Part shown: one piece after another, positions 25,353 to 35,058 of the stretch
Layout: every line of letters starts with the position of its first letter
Position numbering within the stretch: position 1 is the first letter of the stretch
DNA from: Bradyrhizobium sp. OK095
GTDB lineage: Bacteria > Pseudomonadota > Alphaproteobacteria > Rhizobiales > Xanthobacteraceae
Direction: 5' to 3'
Assembly (NCBI RefSeq): GCF_900109945.1
Contig: NZ_FOBX01000007.1
Span: forward strand, 310,001 to 374,000
DNA: 64,000 nt
Made by a program: the position numbers and the translations under genes
The notes under the pieces: model-generated
Database searches by the model: none
Told to the model about the DNA's origin: nothing
Seen by the model: only the letters and a program-made list of their open reading frames with translations

Positions 25353-25380
25353 AAAACAACCCCATGCACAGTAGCCCGGA
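25353..25380 (-). repeat. Dispersed 3'-flank repeat, copy B
   Basis: Reverse-strand copy of the element at 9905-9932, sharing GGCTACTGTGCATGGGGTTG with one base change nearby. It lies 24 bases after the sugar permease stop, again in a 3' flank. Confidence 0.6.
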
Positions 25381-25535
25381 CCAGCGAAATCAACGGCTTG
25401 AGGGCGACGTCGCGAAATTGCTGATTTTTCGAATTCCATTTGACACGTCGGGCAAAACAGGAGCATGATGGCATCATGGCGACTGCTCCGAAAGGCGGTG
25501 CCTGCCCCCGTCATTGCTAGCGCAGCCGGCCGCCA

Positions 25536-25577
25536 CCCTTCGAGGGCAGTTGAAGAAGCGGCCACCTCAGGGGAACG
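25536..25577 (+). repeat. Dispersed palindromic element, copy 1 (degenerate)
   Basis: Contains CCCTTCGAG...GAAGAAGCGGCCACCTCAGGG, the core shared with copies at 27621-27672 and 32185-32235. The left arm of the inner hairpin is eroded. It ends a few bases from the 3' end of the ATC-hydrolase-family gene. Confidence 0.7.
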
Positions 25578-25580
25578 GTT

Positions 25581-26270
25581 CTAATCCGCCGCCAACCGCG
25601 AGAAGCGGAAATTGCAGTGGCTGGCACCGCCCGCCAACGTTTGTGTCCGCTGCAGGCGAATGCCTCGCGTGGCATAGGCGTCGAAATCCAGCCCGCAGAT
25701 GTTCGGCAGGATGTCCTTGTCGCCATGGCGCGCCGCGAGCTTGCAGAAGCCGCAGGCCTTGTAGTCGATGCCGAACTCGAAGCTGTCGCCCGGACCGGGC
25801 TCGACGAAATCGTACACGAAGTCTTCCGGAAACTCTTTCTGATGGCTTTCAGTAACGCTTGTTGCCGCCTGTTCGCGCATCAAAGTCCGGTTCTCCGTCG
25901 ACATGAATTGACGCCCCGCGGCGAGACGCTCCGCTTCAGGCGCGGCCAGCAATTGCGCCTTGTAGGTCTCCCGCTCGATCTCGCCGATCACGGGCACCGG
26001 CACGCCGTGGCGCCCCAGCACCCGGCTGATGGCCATAAACCCTGTCAGACGCATGAAGAAATCGCTCATGCGACTTGTCGCGCCGCCGACATAGGGCATC
26101 TGGATGAGGATGATCTCGAATTCGTCCATCACCTCCTGCCTGATGCCGTCGATATCCGACAGATGCGCGCGCTCACGCAGCATCGCCTCGGCAATGTCGA
26201 GCCGCTCGCGCATGGCGGCCTCCATTGCGCCGCGATGCGCCTCGTAGAACGAATGAATGATCTCAGCCAT
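25581..26270 (-). CDS. L-2-amino-thiazoline-4-carboxylate hydrolase family protein
   Basis: 229 residues ending in the family's typical RTQTLAGGASHCNFRFSR block, with a conserved DYKACGFCKLAARHG cysteine segment. The named reaction opens L-ATC to S-carbamoyl-L-cysteine on the way to cysteine, but most family members are untested and probably act on related amides or rings. It lies downstream of a RidA gene in the same direction, suggesting a catabolic pair. Confidence 0.75.
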   Translation of the reverse strand: MAEIIHSFYEAHRGAMEAAMRERLDIAEAMLRERAHLSDIDGIRQEVMDEFEIILIQMPYVGGATSRMSDFFMRLTGFMAISRVLGRHGVPVPVIGEIERETYKAQLLAAPEAERLAAGRQFMSTENRTLMREQAATSVTESHQKEFPEDFVYDFVEPGPGDSFEFGIDYKACGFCKLAARHGDKDILPNICGLDFDAYATRGIRLQRTQTLAGGASHCNFRFSRLAAD

Positions 26271-26306
26271 TGGACACCTGATATGATTGACTCAAAGACG
26301 CCAGCT

Positions 26307-26699
26307 TCACTCCGCGGCGATCGCCTCGATCTCCAGCAAACATTTACTGTCGACGGTCTCGACGACCACGACCGTCAGCGCAGGCTCGTGGTCCCCGAGC
26401 ATCGCGCGGCGAATGGTGCGGTTGGCCACGAGCTGATTGCGGTCGGTCAGGAACGTGGTCACCTTGACCAGATGCCCGACGCCAAGGCCGGCGGCAGCGA
26501 GCACGTTCTTGACGTTGCGCCAGGCCTGCTCGCATTGTGCCTCGAAGCCCTCAGGTACGGTGCCGTCGGGATTTTCGGGCACCTGGCCGCTGATGAACAG
26601 CAGGCGGCGATGCTCCTTCACTTCAAGTCCCATGCAGTAGCCGCCGGCGGGCGGGTGGACCGTTGAGGGATTGTGGCTGACGATGTGAGCTGGGGGCAT
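26307..26699 (-). CDS. RidA family (YjgF) deaminase-type protein
   Basis: 130 residues from the ATG at 26699. RidA core: LLFISGQVPENPDGTVPEGFEAQCEQAWRN without interruption, then VKVTTFLTDRNQL and ALTVVVVETVDSK; the canonical substrate-binding Arg of RidA near residue 105 is replaced here, as the segment reads NRTIRRAMLG earlier and VETVD at the site, so it may belong to a non-RidA Rid subgroup. Family members hydrolyse reactive enamines or imines. It is upstream of the ATC-hydrolase gene and divergent from a LysR gene. Confidence 0.78.
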   Translation of the reverse strand: MPPAHIVSHNPSTVHPPAGGYCMGLEVKEHRRLLFISGQVPENPDGTVPEGFEAQCEQAWRNVKNVLAAAGLGVGHLVKVTTFLTDRNQLVANRTIRRAMLGDHEPALTVVVVETVDSKCLLEIEAIAAE

Positions 26700-26827
26700 G
26701 AGGTGTCTCCGGATTGCGGGCCGACCGTATCCGGCGGCGGCGTCCCGGCGCAAAGCATCATTCCTGCGGTTCAGCGCAAGAAAATCTATTGCAAGGCCGC
26801 GGCCCATCGGTGTCAAACTACGGTGCG

Positions 26828-27454
26828 ATGACCTACGCCCTTCCCCCGCTCAACGCGCTCCGCGCCTTTGAGGCCGCCGCGCGGCATCTCAGCTTCAAGC
26901 TCGCCGCGCACGAGCTGCACGTGACCCCCGCCGCCGTCGGGCAGCAGGTGAAAGCGCTGGAAGCGCGCCTCGGCGTGCAGCTATTCGAGCGGCTGCATAA
27001 GCAACTCATCCTGACCGCGGCGGGTCAGGCCTACCTGCCCGGGATATCCGATGGCTTTCGTTGCATCGCGGATGCAACCTCGCAATTGAGACCGTCAGGT
27101 ACGGTGCTGCTGCAACTGGGGGCCCATGGCAGCTTCGATTTGCGTCGGCTCGATCTGGCGGCGTTTCGGGGCGCGCATGCGGAGATCGGCCTGCGGGTGT
27201 TGCAGCCGGCCGGCCTGCACGAGCTGGTGGAAGGCAAGGTCGACTTGCTGATCGCCCGGGGGCTCGGCCACCATCCGGGCTATCGCTGCGACCGGGTCGA
27301 TAAGGGATCAGGCTTGGGCGATTGGCTCATTGCGCCTGAAGGCACCTCGGATTGCCCCGAAATCGTCAGCTTCCGCGACTGGCTGCGCGCCCTGCCGGCC
27401 GAGACCTCGCTCGCCAACCGCCGCCCGCGTCTGGTCGGCGGCGTCGGGAGTTGA
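26828..27454 (+). CDS. LysR family regulator with shortened effector domain (GcvA-like)
   Basis: 208 residues from the ATG at 26828. The helix-turn-helix is complete (LNALRAFEAAARHLSFKLAAHELHVTPAAVGQQVKALE), as in GcvA-type regulators. The effector domain, normally about 200 residues, is only about 115: it runs from LGAHGSFDLRRL to HPGYRCDRVD, then jumps to a C-terminal IVSFRDWLRAL. This looks like an in-frame internal loss of about 90 residues rather than simple truncation. Divergent from the RidA/ATC-hydrolase pair, its likely target. Confidence 0.75.
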   Translation: MTYALPPLNALRAFEAAARHLSFKLAAHELHVTPAAVGQQVKALEARLGVQLFERLHKQLILTAAGQAYLPGISDGFRCIADATSQLRPSGTVLLQLGAHGSFDLRRLDLAAFRGAHAEIGLRVLQPAGLHELVEGKVDLLIARGLGHHPGYRCDRVDKGSGLGDWLIAPEGTSDCPEIVSFRDWLRALPAETSLANRRPRLVGGVGS

Positions 27455-27918
27455 GGCGGCCGTGAGGCAGTCAGAATTCGGCGGCTAAAGCCCGGACGTG
27501 ACGACGCTTCTAACCGTCATCCCCGCGCAACCGCGAAGCGGTTGTCGCTGGAGGTGCGAGGCAGGCGATGCGAACGCATCGCCTGCGGAGCCTCGAAGGA
27601 TGAACGGCCGAGATGCAGCCGGGCCGTCGCCCTTCGAGAGCCGCTGAAGAAGCGGCCAACTCAGGGTGACGGGGATGTGACCGAGTACGCAATTTAGTTC
27701 TGTCATTGCGAGCGTAGCGAAGCAATCCAGGCTGTCATCGCGGAGAGCCTCTCACCATTGATTCATCGATAGCAGTTATTGTTCGCGATCAAAGATCGTG
27801 TGCGTGTCGCTGGTCGGGTGGCCTACCTCAAGAGCGTGGAGCCTGACACGCAGTCGCTCACCGGGCAGTGCTAGGCGCATGGGTTAACCGGGAGCCTCCT
27901 GGAGAGTGCGAGATTGCC
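27455..27918. other. Gene-free stretch composed largely of palindromic repeats
   Basis: Contains CAACCGC/GCGGTTG hairpin (27528-27544), a 12-bp perfect stem GCAGGCGATGCG/CGCATCGCCTGC with a two-base loop (27561-27586), the dispersed element copy 2 (27621-27672) and a separate common repeat beginning GTCATTGCGAGCGTAGCGAA (27702-27730). No gene is supported; the short open frames here are translations of repeats. Bases 27731-27918 show nothing I recognise. Confidence 0.65.
27621..27672 (+). repeat. Dispersed palindromic element, copy 2
   Basis: Carries GGCCGTCGCCCTTCGAG at the left, a hairpin GCCGCT-GAAGA-AGCGGC in the centre and CTCAGGGTGACGG at the right. Nearly identical to copy 3 at 32185-32235. 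Confidence 0.8.
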
Positions 27919-28134
27919 ATGTTGCGACAAACGATAAAACGCGACGCGGTCGACGAAATCCTCCTCCGAGTCGGAGTGTTTCAGCTGCTCATTGTGGTCG
28001 CCACGATCACCACGGTTATTATCTACGCGGTCGCCACGGGCGCCGCTGCGCTCATCAAGCAGTCTTCGCTGGTTGCCGCCTCGATCTCTGGGATATTGGG
28101 ATGGATCACCGCGAGCGGGCTATCGATCCTTTGA
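27919..28134 (+). CDS. Small putative membrane protein
   Basis: 71 residues from the ATG at 27919, with two hydrophobic segments (LLIVVATITTVIIYAVA and LVAASISGILGWIT). I do not recognise it. A GGAG lies about 14 bases upstream. It sits between repeat-rich DNA and the MFS gene, so it could also be a spurious or relict frame. Confidence 0.3.
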   Translation: MLRQTIKRDAVDEILLRVGVFQLLIVVATITTVIIYAVATGAAALIKQSSLVAASISGILGWITASGLSIL

Positions 28135-28313
28135 CGGGCTCGGCGGATATAGCGACCTCATCCAGCCGGCCCACACCATCTCACTCGCAGCCCGCTGGCT
28201 TATCCTCGCGCTCAAGAAACGCAGCTAATACGATCAGCGGCCTTAGGCCGTGAACCCATAAAGTGCGACGAGCGAATGGCTTGCCACGAATAGAATTGGG
28301 AACGCGCGCGGCT

Positions 28314-29564
28314 TTACGACTCGTCCGCAGCCCTAGTGCGGCGACCGAATAGCACAATGAAGCTAGCCATGATTTGCGCGGCGATGCCAATGGCAAAGGG
28401 CACCGTATAACTTGCAGTGATGTCCCGGATAGTACCGAGGATGGCCGGTGCTAGAGCGAATACGGCTTGATTGATCGCTACCACAAGCGCGACGACTGTT
28501 CCGACATCGGGTGATCGGAACTCCTTTTGGGCAATCAACGCTGGAAACGAAACGACGTTTCCGACGCCGAGACCGAATAGCGCGCAACCGACCAGCACCG
28601 CGCTCGGCGTATCCGAGATGCAAATGAAACCGACTCCGACGCTCTGGACGAGGAAATTCCCGCAAGCTGCGATCCGGCGATCATGATCTCCGATGAGCCA
28701 GCCGAGCAGCGTCCGTCCGGCAACTGCGGAGATTGTTGTCAGGCTCACGGCGAGCGCTGCGCCACTGGCACCAAATACGGGCGAAACCCGCGTGAGGAGA
28801 TGAGACAGCAGACCGACTTGCGCAAAGAGCGCGAGCGCAAAGGCGGCAGTCAATGTCTGAAATTCCCTGGTTCTGATCAACGAGCTGCGCGAAAGACGTT
28901 GGACCGGGTCTGGCTCACTTCGTGGCGGTAACGGTAGGCCGCCATCGGCCGTGAGACCGAGATCCGCCGGCACTTTTCGGAGGTAGAAATGAGCCAGAGA
29001 CCCGACAACCAACAGGACAGCAATGGCGACCAATATCGCAGTCGCCTGAAGGCCGATGCTCGCAATCAGCTGCACCAGAAGCGGCGGAAACACGATACCT
29101 GCGACACTCGCTCCATTGAAAGCAAGGCTGATCGCCTTCGGGCGATCTCGATCGAACCAAGGAGCAACCATGGCGTTTATTGCCGCACCACTCGTTACGG
29201 CCCATCCGCAACCGGAGATCAGGGCCGCAATGAAGAGCTGCCACGGTGCAATCGCCATCGACCAGGCGACGACGCCCACCGCCGTGAAGGCGGCGCCACA
29301 AATCGTGGTGGCCGCCAAACCAAAAGCGCGGTGCACTTCCGGCAGAAAAACAATGATCGCTGCCCCGCCGAAGAAGTGCGTCGTGATTGCGGCCGAGATC
29401 ACCGCAATCGACCAGCCCTTCGTCTCGTGCAAGCTGTGAAGTAATACCCCGAGGCCATGGAAGCCGACGCCCCAGGCAAAAACGGCGACCACGAACGCAA
29501 CCCAGGCGACCGACCAGCCGGCAAAACGTGCCGGCACTGCTTCCGATGCTGAACTGCACGCCAT
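28314..29564 (-). CDS. MFS transporter
   Basis: About 416 residues from the ATG at 29564, with 12 hydrophobic segments in two six-helix halves and the MFS motif A-like loop WFDRDRPKAISLAFNGAS. It resembles oxalate/monocarboxylate-type MFS permeases. Substrate unknown. Its start lies about 80 bases downstream of the ketopantoate reductase stop on the same strand, so the two may be co-transcribed. Confidence 0.8.
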   Translation of the reverse strand: MACSSASEAVPARFAGWSVAWVAFVVAVFAWGVGFHGLGVLLHSLHETKGWSIAVISAAITTHFFGGAAIIVFLPEVHRAFGLAATTICGAAFTAVGVVAWSMAIAPWQLFIAALISGCGWAVTSGAAINAMVAPWFDRDRPKAISLAFNGASVAGIVFPPLLVQLIASIGLQATAILVAIAVLLVVGSLAHFYLRKVPADLGLTADGGLPLPPRSEPDPVQRLSRSSLIRTREFQTLTAAFALALFAQVGLLSHLLTRVSPVFGASGAALAVSLTTISAVAGRTLLGWLIGDHDRRIAACGNFLVQSVGVGFICISDTPSAVLVGCALFGLGVGNVVSFPALIAQKEFRSPDVGTVVALVVAINQAVFALAPAILGTIRDITASYTVPFAIGIAAQIMASFIVLFGRRTRAADES

Positions 29565-29647
29565 GATTGACCCGATTCTTATGATGCCAAATTGCCGGCC
29601 GGGCGATGAGGCGCAGCACCTGCATCCCACGGGTCGCGCACGCGCGA

Positions 29648-30568
29648 TCAGCTGCGCGTTTGTTCGTAAGCCTTCAGATGCGTATAGGCCGTGCGCAGCC
29701 GCGGCACCGGAACTTTTGCGGTGTCAGCGCGCGCAATCAGGTCGCCAATCACATGATCGGCTTCGATCGGTTGGCCTGCCTTGATGTCGCGGAAAATCGA
29801 TGCGGTGAGCGTCGAGCCTTCCGTGGTCAACATCCCTGTCGCGCGTTCCAGCGCAGGCGCGCGGGGCGGATAGCCCCCGGCGGTCGCGACCGCCCTGCAT
29901 TCGTCGAGAATGCCAAGCAGGAAGTCCTTACCGCCGGGCGCCGCCAAGATCATGCCGATCGGGGCGCGCATCAAGCTGGTCGAGGCCGCGTTCGACGCGA
30001 GGAAAACCCATTTCTCCCACATGTCCTCCAGGACGGTTTCGCTCGCCGCGCCGTCGAAATTGCAGCTTCTGACGACGTCCGCGATGGCGCGAACCCGGTC
30101 TGACATTTTGCCGTCGCGCTCGCCGAAACCAAGCGATTGCACCGGGCCCAGCTGGACCACTTCGCGCTTCTCGTTCAGTGTCATCGCAGTCAGGCAGAGC
30201 CCTCCGAGCACGTGGCTCGCACCAATTTTTTTGTCGAGAACGTCCAGATGACGCATACCGTTGAGCAGCGGGATGATCGCGGTCCTCTCGCCTACCGCCG
30301 GCGCGAACGACTTGACCGCGTCGTCGAGGTCGTAAGCCTTGCAGCTCAACAGCACCGCGTCAAACTTGTCCTTGATGGTGTCGGCCTGGACGACAGGCGG
30401 ATTCTTCAGCGTGACATCGCCGTTCGGGCTTTTGATCACGAGGCCTACGGCGGCAAGCTCCGAGGCACGGCGCGGCCGCACCAGAAAGGTGATGTCGCGA
30501 CCGGCTTGCAGCATCCTGCCGCCGAAGTATCCGCCAATGGCCCCCGCGCCAACGATGAGAACGCGCAT
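29648..30568 (-). CDS. panE: 2-dehydropantoate 2-reductase family (PanE/ApbA)
   Basis: 306 residues with NADP-binding GAGAIGGYFGG (7-17), SCKAYDLDDAV, and the catalytic-lysine region EKWVFLASNAASTSLM. PanE reduces ketopantoate to pantoate for pantothenate; Bradyrhizobium genomes encode several paralogues, some of which probably reduce other 2-keto acids, so the symbol is provisional. It is next to an MFS transporter, which would suit a 2-keto-acid catabolic role. Confidence 0.8.
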   Translation of the reverse strand: MRVLIVGAGAIGGYFGGRMLQAGRDITFLVRPRRASELAAVGLVIKSPNGDVTLKNPPVVQADTIKDKFDAVLLSCKAYDLDDAVKSFAPAVGERTAIIPLLNGMRHLDVLDKKIGASHVLGGLCLTAMTLNEKREVVQLGPVQSLGFGERDGKMSDRVRAIADVVRSCNFDGAASETVLEDMWEKWVFLASNAASTSLMRAPIGMILAAPGGKDFLLGILDECRAVATAGGYPPRAPALERATGMLTTEGSTLTASIFRDIKAGQPIEADHVIGDLIARADTAKVPVPRLRTAYTHLKAYEQTRS

Positions 30569-30759
30569 CTCTCAATTCCTCTTGTTGTTGCTAAAATAGC
30601 CGGTGCTGCAGCCGGCATTCGCGAGCAACACGACCGGAATGCCGGATCCCTCAAGGATGCATTCGGGCGTCGCGCCGCCGACCTTGATGTTTCGGTGCTG
30701 CTGCAATCTCAGTCTCCCGCAAATCGGCTGACGTTAGGTCCCAACCCGTCTCATGGCGG
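30569..30759 (-). pseudogene. Possible alpha/beta-hydrolase N-terminal remnant
   Basis: On the minus strand between 30723 and 30577 an unstarted frame reads a stretch containing GATPECILEGSGIP and VVLLANAGCSTGYF, resembling the first strands and oxyanion loop of alpha/beta hydrolases, then stops (SNNKRN). No nucleophile, acid or His follows. It ends just upstream of the panE ribosome-binding region. Alternatively it is chance similarity; the rest of 30760-30889 shows nothing I recognise. Confidence 0.3.
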
Positions 30760-30889
30760 GCGGATCACCGTCCTGAGTGCTCGCGATCAGATGTATTGGG
30801 TCCAAACGGCCGTTGCTGGCCAAAACCGGACTCCATCCCCGAAAGGGAGCCTGGTCGGGGAGAGGCGGCGAATATTATCGCTCTCGTGG

Positions 30890-31477
30890 TTAGCGCCGCT
30901 TGCGACGAATCTCGCTTGGCGATCTGCCGTAGACTTCAGCAAAGGCGGAGTTGAAGCGTCGCAGGCTCCCGAATCCTGCCTGCATTGCGATCTCGGTCAT
31001 CGGCAGGCTGGTCTCGTTGAGCAGGCGTTTAGCTCGCTGGACACGTGCGGTCCTTGCCACTTCTGAAGGACTAGCCTCGAGATAGCGCGCGAATAGTCGC
31101 GTCAGCTGCCTTGATCCCATGCCGAGGCGGTAGGCCAGGCGCTCGACAGTGACTCCCTCCTGATCGAGTGCTCGCTCTTCGAGGATGAGCCGTAGCGCCC
31201 GCTCGACGGTCGTCCGGCTGCCGATCCAGGCGTTGGAAAACGGAGCGGTTTCGGGCCGGCAGCGCAAGCAAGGGCGGAAGCCAGCCGTCTCCGCCGCAGC
31301 GGCCGACGGGAAGAACGAAACGTTAGCCGACCGGGGGCGCGCCGGACAGACCGGACGGCAGTAGATGCCCGTGGTACGAACGGCGGTATAGAAGAGCCCG
31401 TCATAGGCCGCGTCTCGCGCTATGCGCGCCCGATCACATTCCGCAAAGTCGAACGACAGGGGCTCCGGAGGGCGCAT
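30890..31477 (-). CDS. Ada-type AraC regulator (methyl-phosphotriester sensor)
   Basis: 195 residues. The Ada N-terminal zinc domain has its four cysteines (Cys40, 44, 70, 73, in YCRPVCPAR and PCLRCRPE); Cys40 or its neighbour accepts methyl groups from DNA phosphotriesters. An AraC helix-turn-helix follows (VERLAYRLGMGSRQLTRLFARYL, then MTEIAMQAGFGSLRRFNSAFAEVYG). Many homologues with this N-terminus continue into an AlkA glycosylase; here the frame stops right after the AraC domain. Whether that is the native AdaA form or a loss is open. Confidence 0.82.
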   Translation of the reverse strand: MRPPEPLSFDFAECDRARIARDAAYDGLFYTAVRTTGIYCRPVCPARPRSANVSFFPSAAAAETAGFRPCLRCRPETAPFSNAWIGSRTTVERALRLILEERALDQEGVTVERLAYRLGMGSRQLTRLFARYLEASPSEVARTARVQRAKRLLNETSLPMTEIAMQAGFGSLRRFNSAFAEVYGRSPSEIRRKRR

Positions 31478-31689
31478 AAGTCATTGATCCTTGTTCTCGT
31501 CGTGGGAAAGGTGATTTACGAGAAGACGGCCGCCTTTGCGCCTGATGTCCGCGGACTGTGCCCTCCAGGTCTCCTTCCGTCAGCATATAGGTATCGCTAG
31601 GCAGATAGTTCGGTCTCGGCCGAAGCATGCCGCGTCGAGTTCGGCCTAGTCTGTGAGCGACACGCCCTTCTGCCAACATGGAGAGGTCG

Positions 31690-31974
31690 ATGAGCACAAA
31701 CGACGACGCTCCGCCGAAGGTGCAGACGCATCTCAAGCCGAATGGCGGCGTCTTCGAATCCATCAACCGCCCGAGCGCCGGAGCGACGTTCGAACGGGAC
31801 CTGCCGAAAGGCAAACATCCGCTGCAACTGTACAGCCAGGACACTTGGAACGGCATGAAGGTCACGATGTTGCTCGCATTGTCTCGATCACGAATGTTCT
31901 TCGGAAAGTCTTTTCGACTTTCACACCCAACTTCATGCGGACCTCCTATCGGAGCGAGATGCTCTTGGATTTAG
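31690..31974 (+). pseudogene. Truncated YghU-like glutathione S-transferase
   Basis: The first ~62 residues, from the ATG at 31690 preceded by GGAGAGG, match the distinctive N-terminus of YghU-type glutathione transferases: PPKVQTHLKPNGGVFESINR, then GATFERDLP and KHPLQLYSQDTWNGMKVTMLL. The family continues with EELLALG and about 220 more residues; here the sequence turns into unrelated LALSRSRMFFGKSFR and stops. No remaining GST domain is seen downstream. A decayed gene with only its 5' end left. Confidence 0.65.
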
Positions 31975-32184
31975 GAACGCTTCACGCCTGAATTCAGCAA
32001 AATCTCCGAGAAGCCTGCATGCTCTCGCACTAGATACGATTCACAGGCAACCTTGGGTTACACTCGCGGTATCGTTTGACGCCGACGTCTCAAGCATCAT
32101 CCACCCGCGCCGGCAGCGGCTCTCCGAGAGCGCGCTCGTGCGTCCTCGATCAACTCGACAGTAATGTCGTCACGAGATCATCGC
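31975..32184. other. Non-coding stretch after GST remnant
   Basis: About 210 bases with no credible frame or recognisable element up to the dispersed repeat at 32185. Together with 31478-31689 and the GST remnant it makes a 700-base gap lacking an intact gene. Confidence 0.5.
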
Positions 32185-32223
32185 GGCCGTCGCCCTTCGA
32201 GGGCCGCTGAAGAAGCGGCCACC

Positions 32224-32235
<12 letters not shown>
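32185..32235 (+). repeat. Dispersed palindromic element, copy 3
   Basis: The cleanest copy: GGCCGTCGCCCTTCGAG, then a perfect hairpin GGCCGCT (32202-32208), loop GAAGA, AGCGGCC (32214-32220), then ACCTCAGGGTGACGG. Its right end overlaps the stop codon and last four codons of the ABC ATPase gene on the minus strand. Confidence 0.85.
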
Positions 32236-33259
<1,024 letters not shown>

Positions 33260-33267
<8 letters not shown>

Positions 33268-34240
33268 GGTGATGGCACCTCACCAGACCGCCAGCCGCCA
33301 GCAGATCCGTTGCCGGCGCGGTGGCGCGGCAAATATCAGTCGCCTGCGCGCAACGCGGATTGAATCTGCAGCCATCGGGGAAAGCCGTGATCGCCGGGAC
33401 GACGCCCGCGATCTCCTTGAGCCTGGTCCTGCCAAGCGCAGCGCGACTGCCCAACCGTGGCAGCGAGGCCACCAGGCCCTGCGTATAGGGATGCGCCGGT
33501 GCGCGAAAAACATCGGCCGAGCCGCGCTCCTCGACGATGCGGCCGGCATACATGACGGCAACGCGGCGGCAGACGTTTGCGACCAAGCCGAGATCGTGGC
33601 TGATCATCAGGATCGCAGTGCCCCGCTCGGCGCACAGATTCCGCATCAGCTCGATGATTTCAGCCTGCACGGTGACATCGAGCGCGGTGGTCGGCTCGTC
33701 CGCGATCAGGAGATCCGGACCGCATGCCAGCGCAATGGCGATCATCACGCGCTGGCGCATCCCGCCGGACAGCTGGTGCGGGTAATCCTTCACGCGCCGC
33801 TCGGGCGCGGGAACGCGGACGCTCGCCAGCGCCTCAACCGCGAGTTGATTGGCCTCACGCCAGCTCTTGCCCATGTGCAGCACGAACATCTCGGCGATCT
33901 GCCGGCCCACCGGCGAGACCGGGTTCAGCGCCGTCATCGGCTCCTGAAAAATCATGGCGATGCGATTGCCGCGCAGCTCGCGCTGTTTGGCCGCCGAAAG
34001 GTGCTGGATCTCCCGCCCCTCAAACCGGATGACGCCGCTGCCGATCGACAAGGGCTGCCGCAACAGGCCAATCAGAGCGAGCGCCGTGATGCTCTTGCCG
34101 CAGCCGGATTCGCCGACCAGGCCGAAGGTCTCGCCACGATCGATGCGGAATGAAATGCCCTCGGCCGCCGCGACACGTCGCGATCCATCGTCGAGATCGA
34201 TGCGCAAATCCTCGACTTCGATCAGCGGCACGCCTGTCAT
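33260..34240 (-). CDS. dppD: Dipeptide/oligopeptide ABC transporter ATP-binding protein (DppD/OppD type)
   Basis: 326 residues from the ATG at 34240: Walker A GESGCGKSI, signature LSGGMRQRVMIAIAL, Walker B LLIADEPTTALD, H-loop MISHDLG, and the C-terminal GCRFNPRCAQATDICRA cysteine motif. The Walker A ends in Ile rather than Thr/Ser at its last position, as in many DppD proteins. ATGA overlap with the permease gene upstream. Confidence 0.9.
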
Positions 34241-35058
34241 GACCGCCGGCTCCGCGACTGCGGATCGAGAATGTCGCGCAGGCCGTCGCCGAGCAGATTG
34301 AGGCCGAGCACCGTGAGGAAAATGGCAAGGCCCGGAAAAACCGAGAGCCACGGCGCCGTGGTGATCTGGTCGCGGGCGTCCGACAACATGCTGCCCCAGC
34401 TTGGAAACGGCGGGCGAACGCCGAGGCCGAGGAACGACAACGCCGCTTCCGACAAGACCGCACTGCCCATGCCCAGCGTACCGATGACGATGATGGGTCC
34501 GAGCATGTTCGGCAACAGCTGCGTGATCATGATGCGGAGATCGCCGTAGCCGAGCACGGTTGCCGCCTGCACGTAGCCCTGGCTCCTCAGCGACAACGCC
34601 GAGGCTCGCGCGATCCGGCACGTGAAGGACCAGTTGGTCAGCCCGAGTGCGATCAGCAGGCTGGTCAGGCCGGGTCCCAGCACCGCCATGATCGCAAGCG
34701 CGAAGATCAGCGAGGGGATCGCGAGCATGAGATTGGTCAACCCGTTGACGACATCGTCCCACCAGCCGCCCCAATAGCCGGCGCTGAGGCCCAGTGCCAC
34801 GCCGATGACGCTGTTGATCAGCTGCGAGACGATGCCGACCGTCAGCGAGATCCGTGCGCCATAGACGACGCGCGAATAGATGTCGCGGCCCTGGTCGTCG
34901 GTGCCGAACCACCAGGTCCAGCTCGGAGGCTCTTCCGCATTCAGCAGGTTCGCGTCCAGGACGGGATCGGTGTGCGCCAGCCGGGGCGCCAGCAGACCGA
35001 CCAGGATCGCAAGCGCGAACAACGCGCCACCGATGATGAGATTGGCGCGGAGCTTCAT
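34237..35058 (-). CDS. dppC: Dipeptide/oligopeptide ABC transporter permease (DppC type)
   Basis: 273 residues from the ATG at 35058, about six transmembrane segments, the FGTDDQGRDIYSRVVYGARISL motif of DppC permeases and the EAALSFLGLGVRPPFPSWG coupling-loop block. Start and stop overlap neighbours by ATGA, so the permease, ATPase and upstream permease are translationally coupled. Confidence 0.92.
   Translation of the reverse strand: MKLRANLIIGGALFALAILVGLLAPRLAHTDPVLDANLLNAEEPPSWTWWFGTDDQGRDIYSRVVYGARISLTVGIVSQLINSVIGVALGLSAGYWGGWWDDVVNGLTNLMLAIPSLIFALAIMAVLGPGLTSLLIALGLTNWSFTCRIARASALSLRSQGYVQAATVLGYGDLRIMITQLLPNMLGPIIVIGTLGMGSAVLSEAALSFLGLGVRPPFPSWGSMLSDARDQITTAPWLSVFPGLAIFLTVLGLNLLGDGLRDILDPQSRSRRS

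Noticed and set aside
27485..27725. Short open frames in the repeat-rich gap
   Set aside because: They translate palindromic repeats and would also appear at every copy.
31434..31865. 143-residue frame opposite the GST remnant
   Set aside because: Antisense to the recognisable GST start and without domain similarity.
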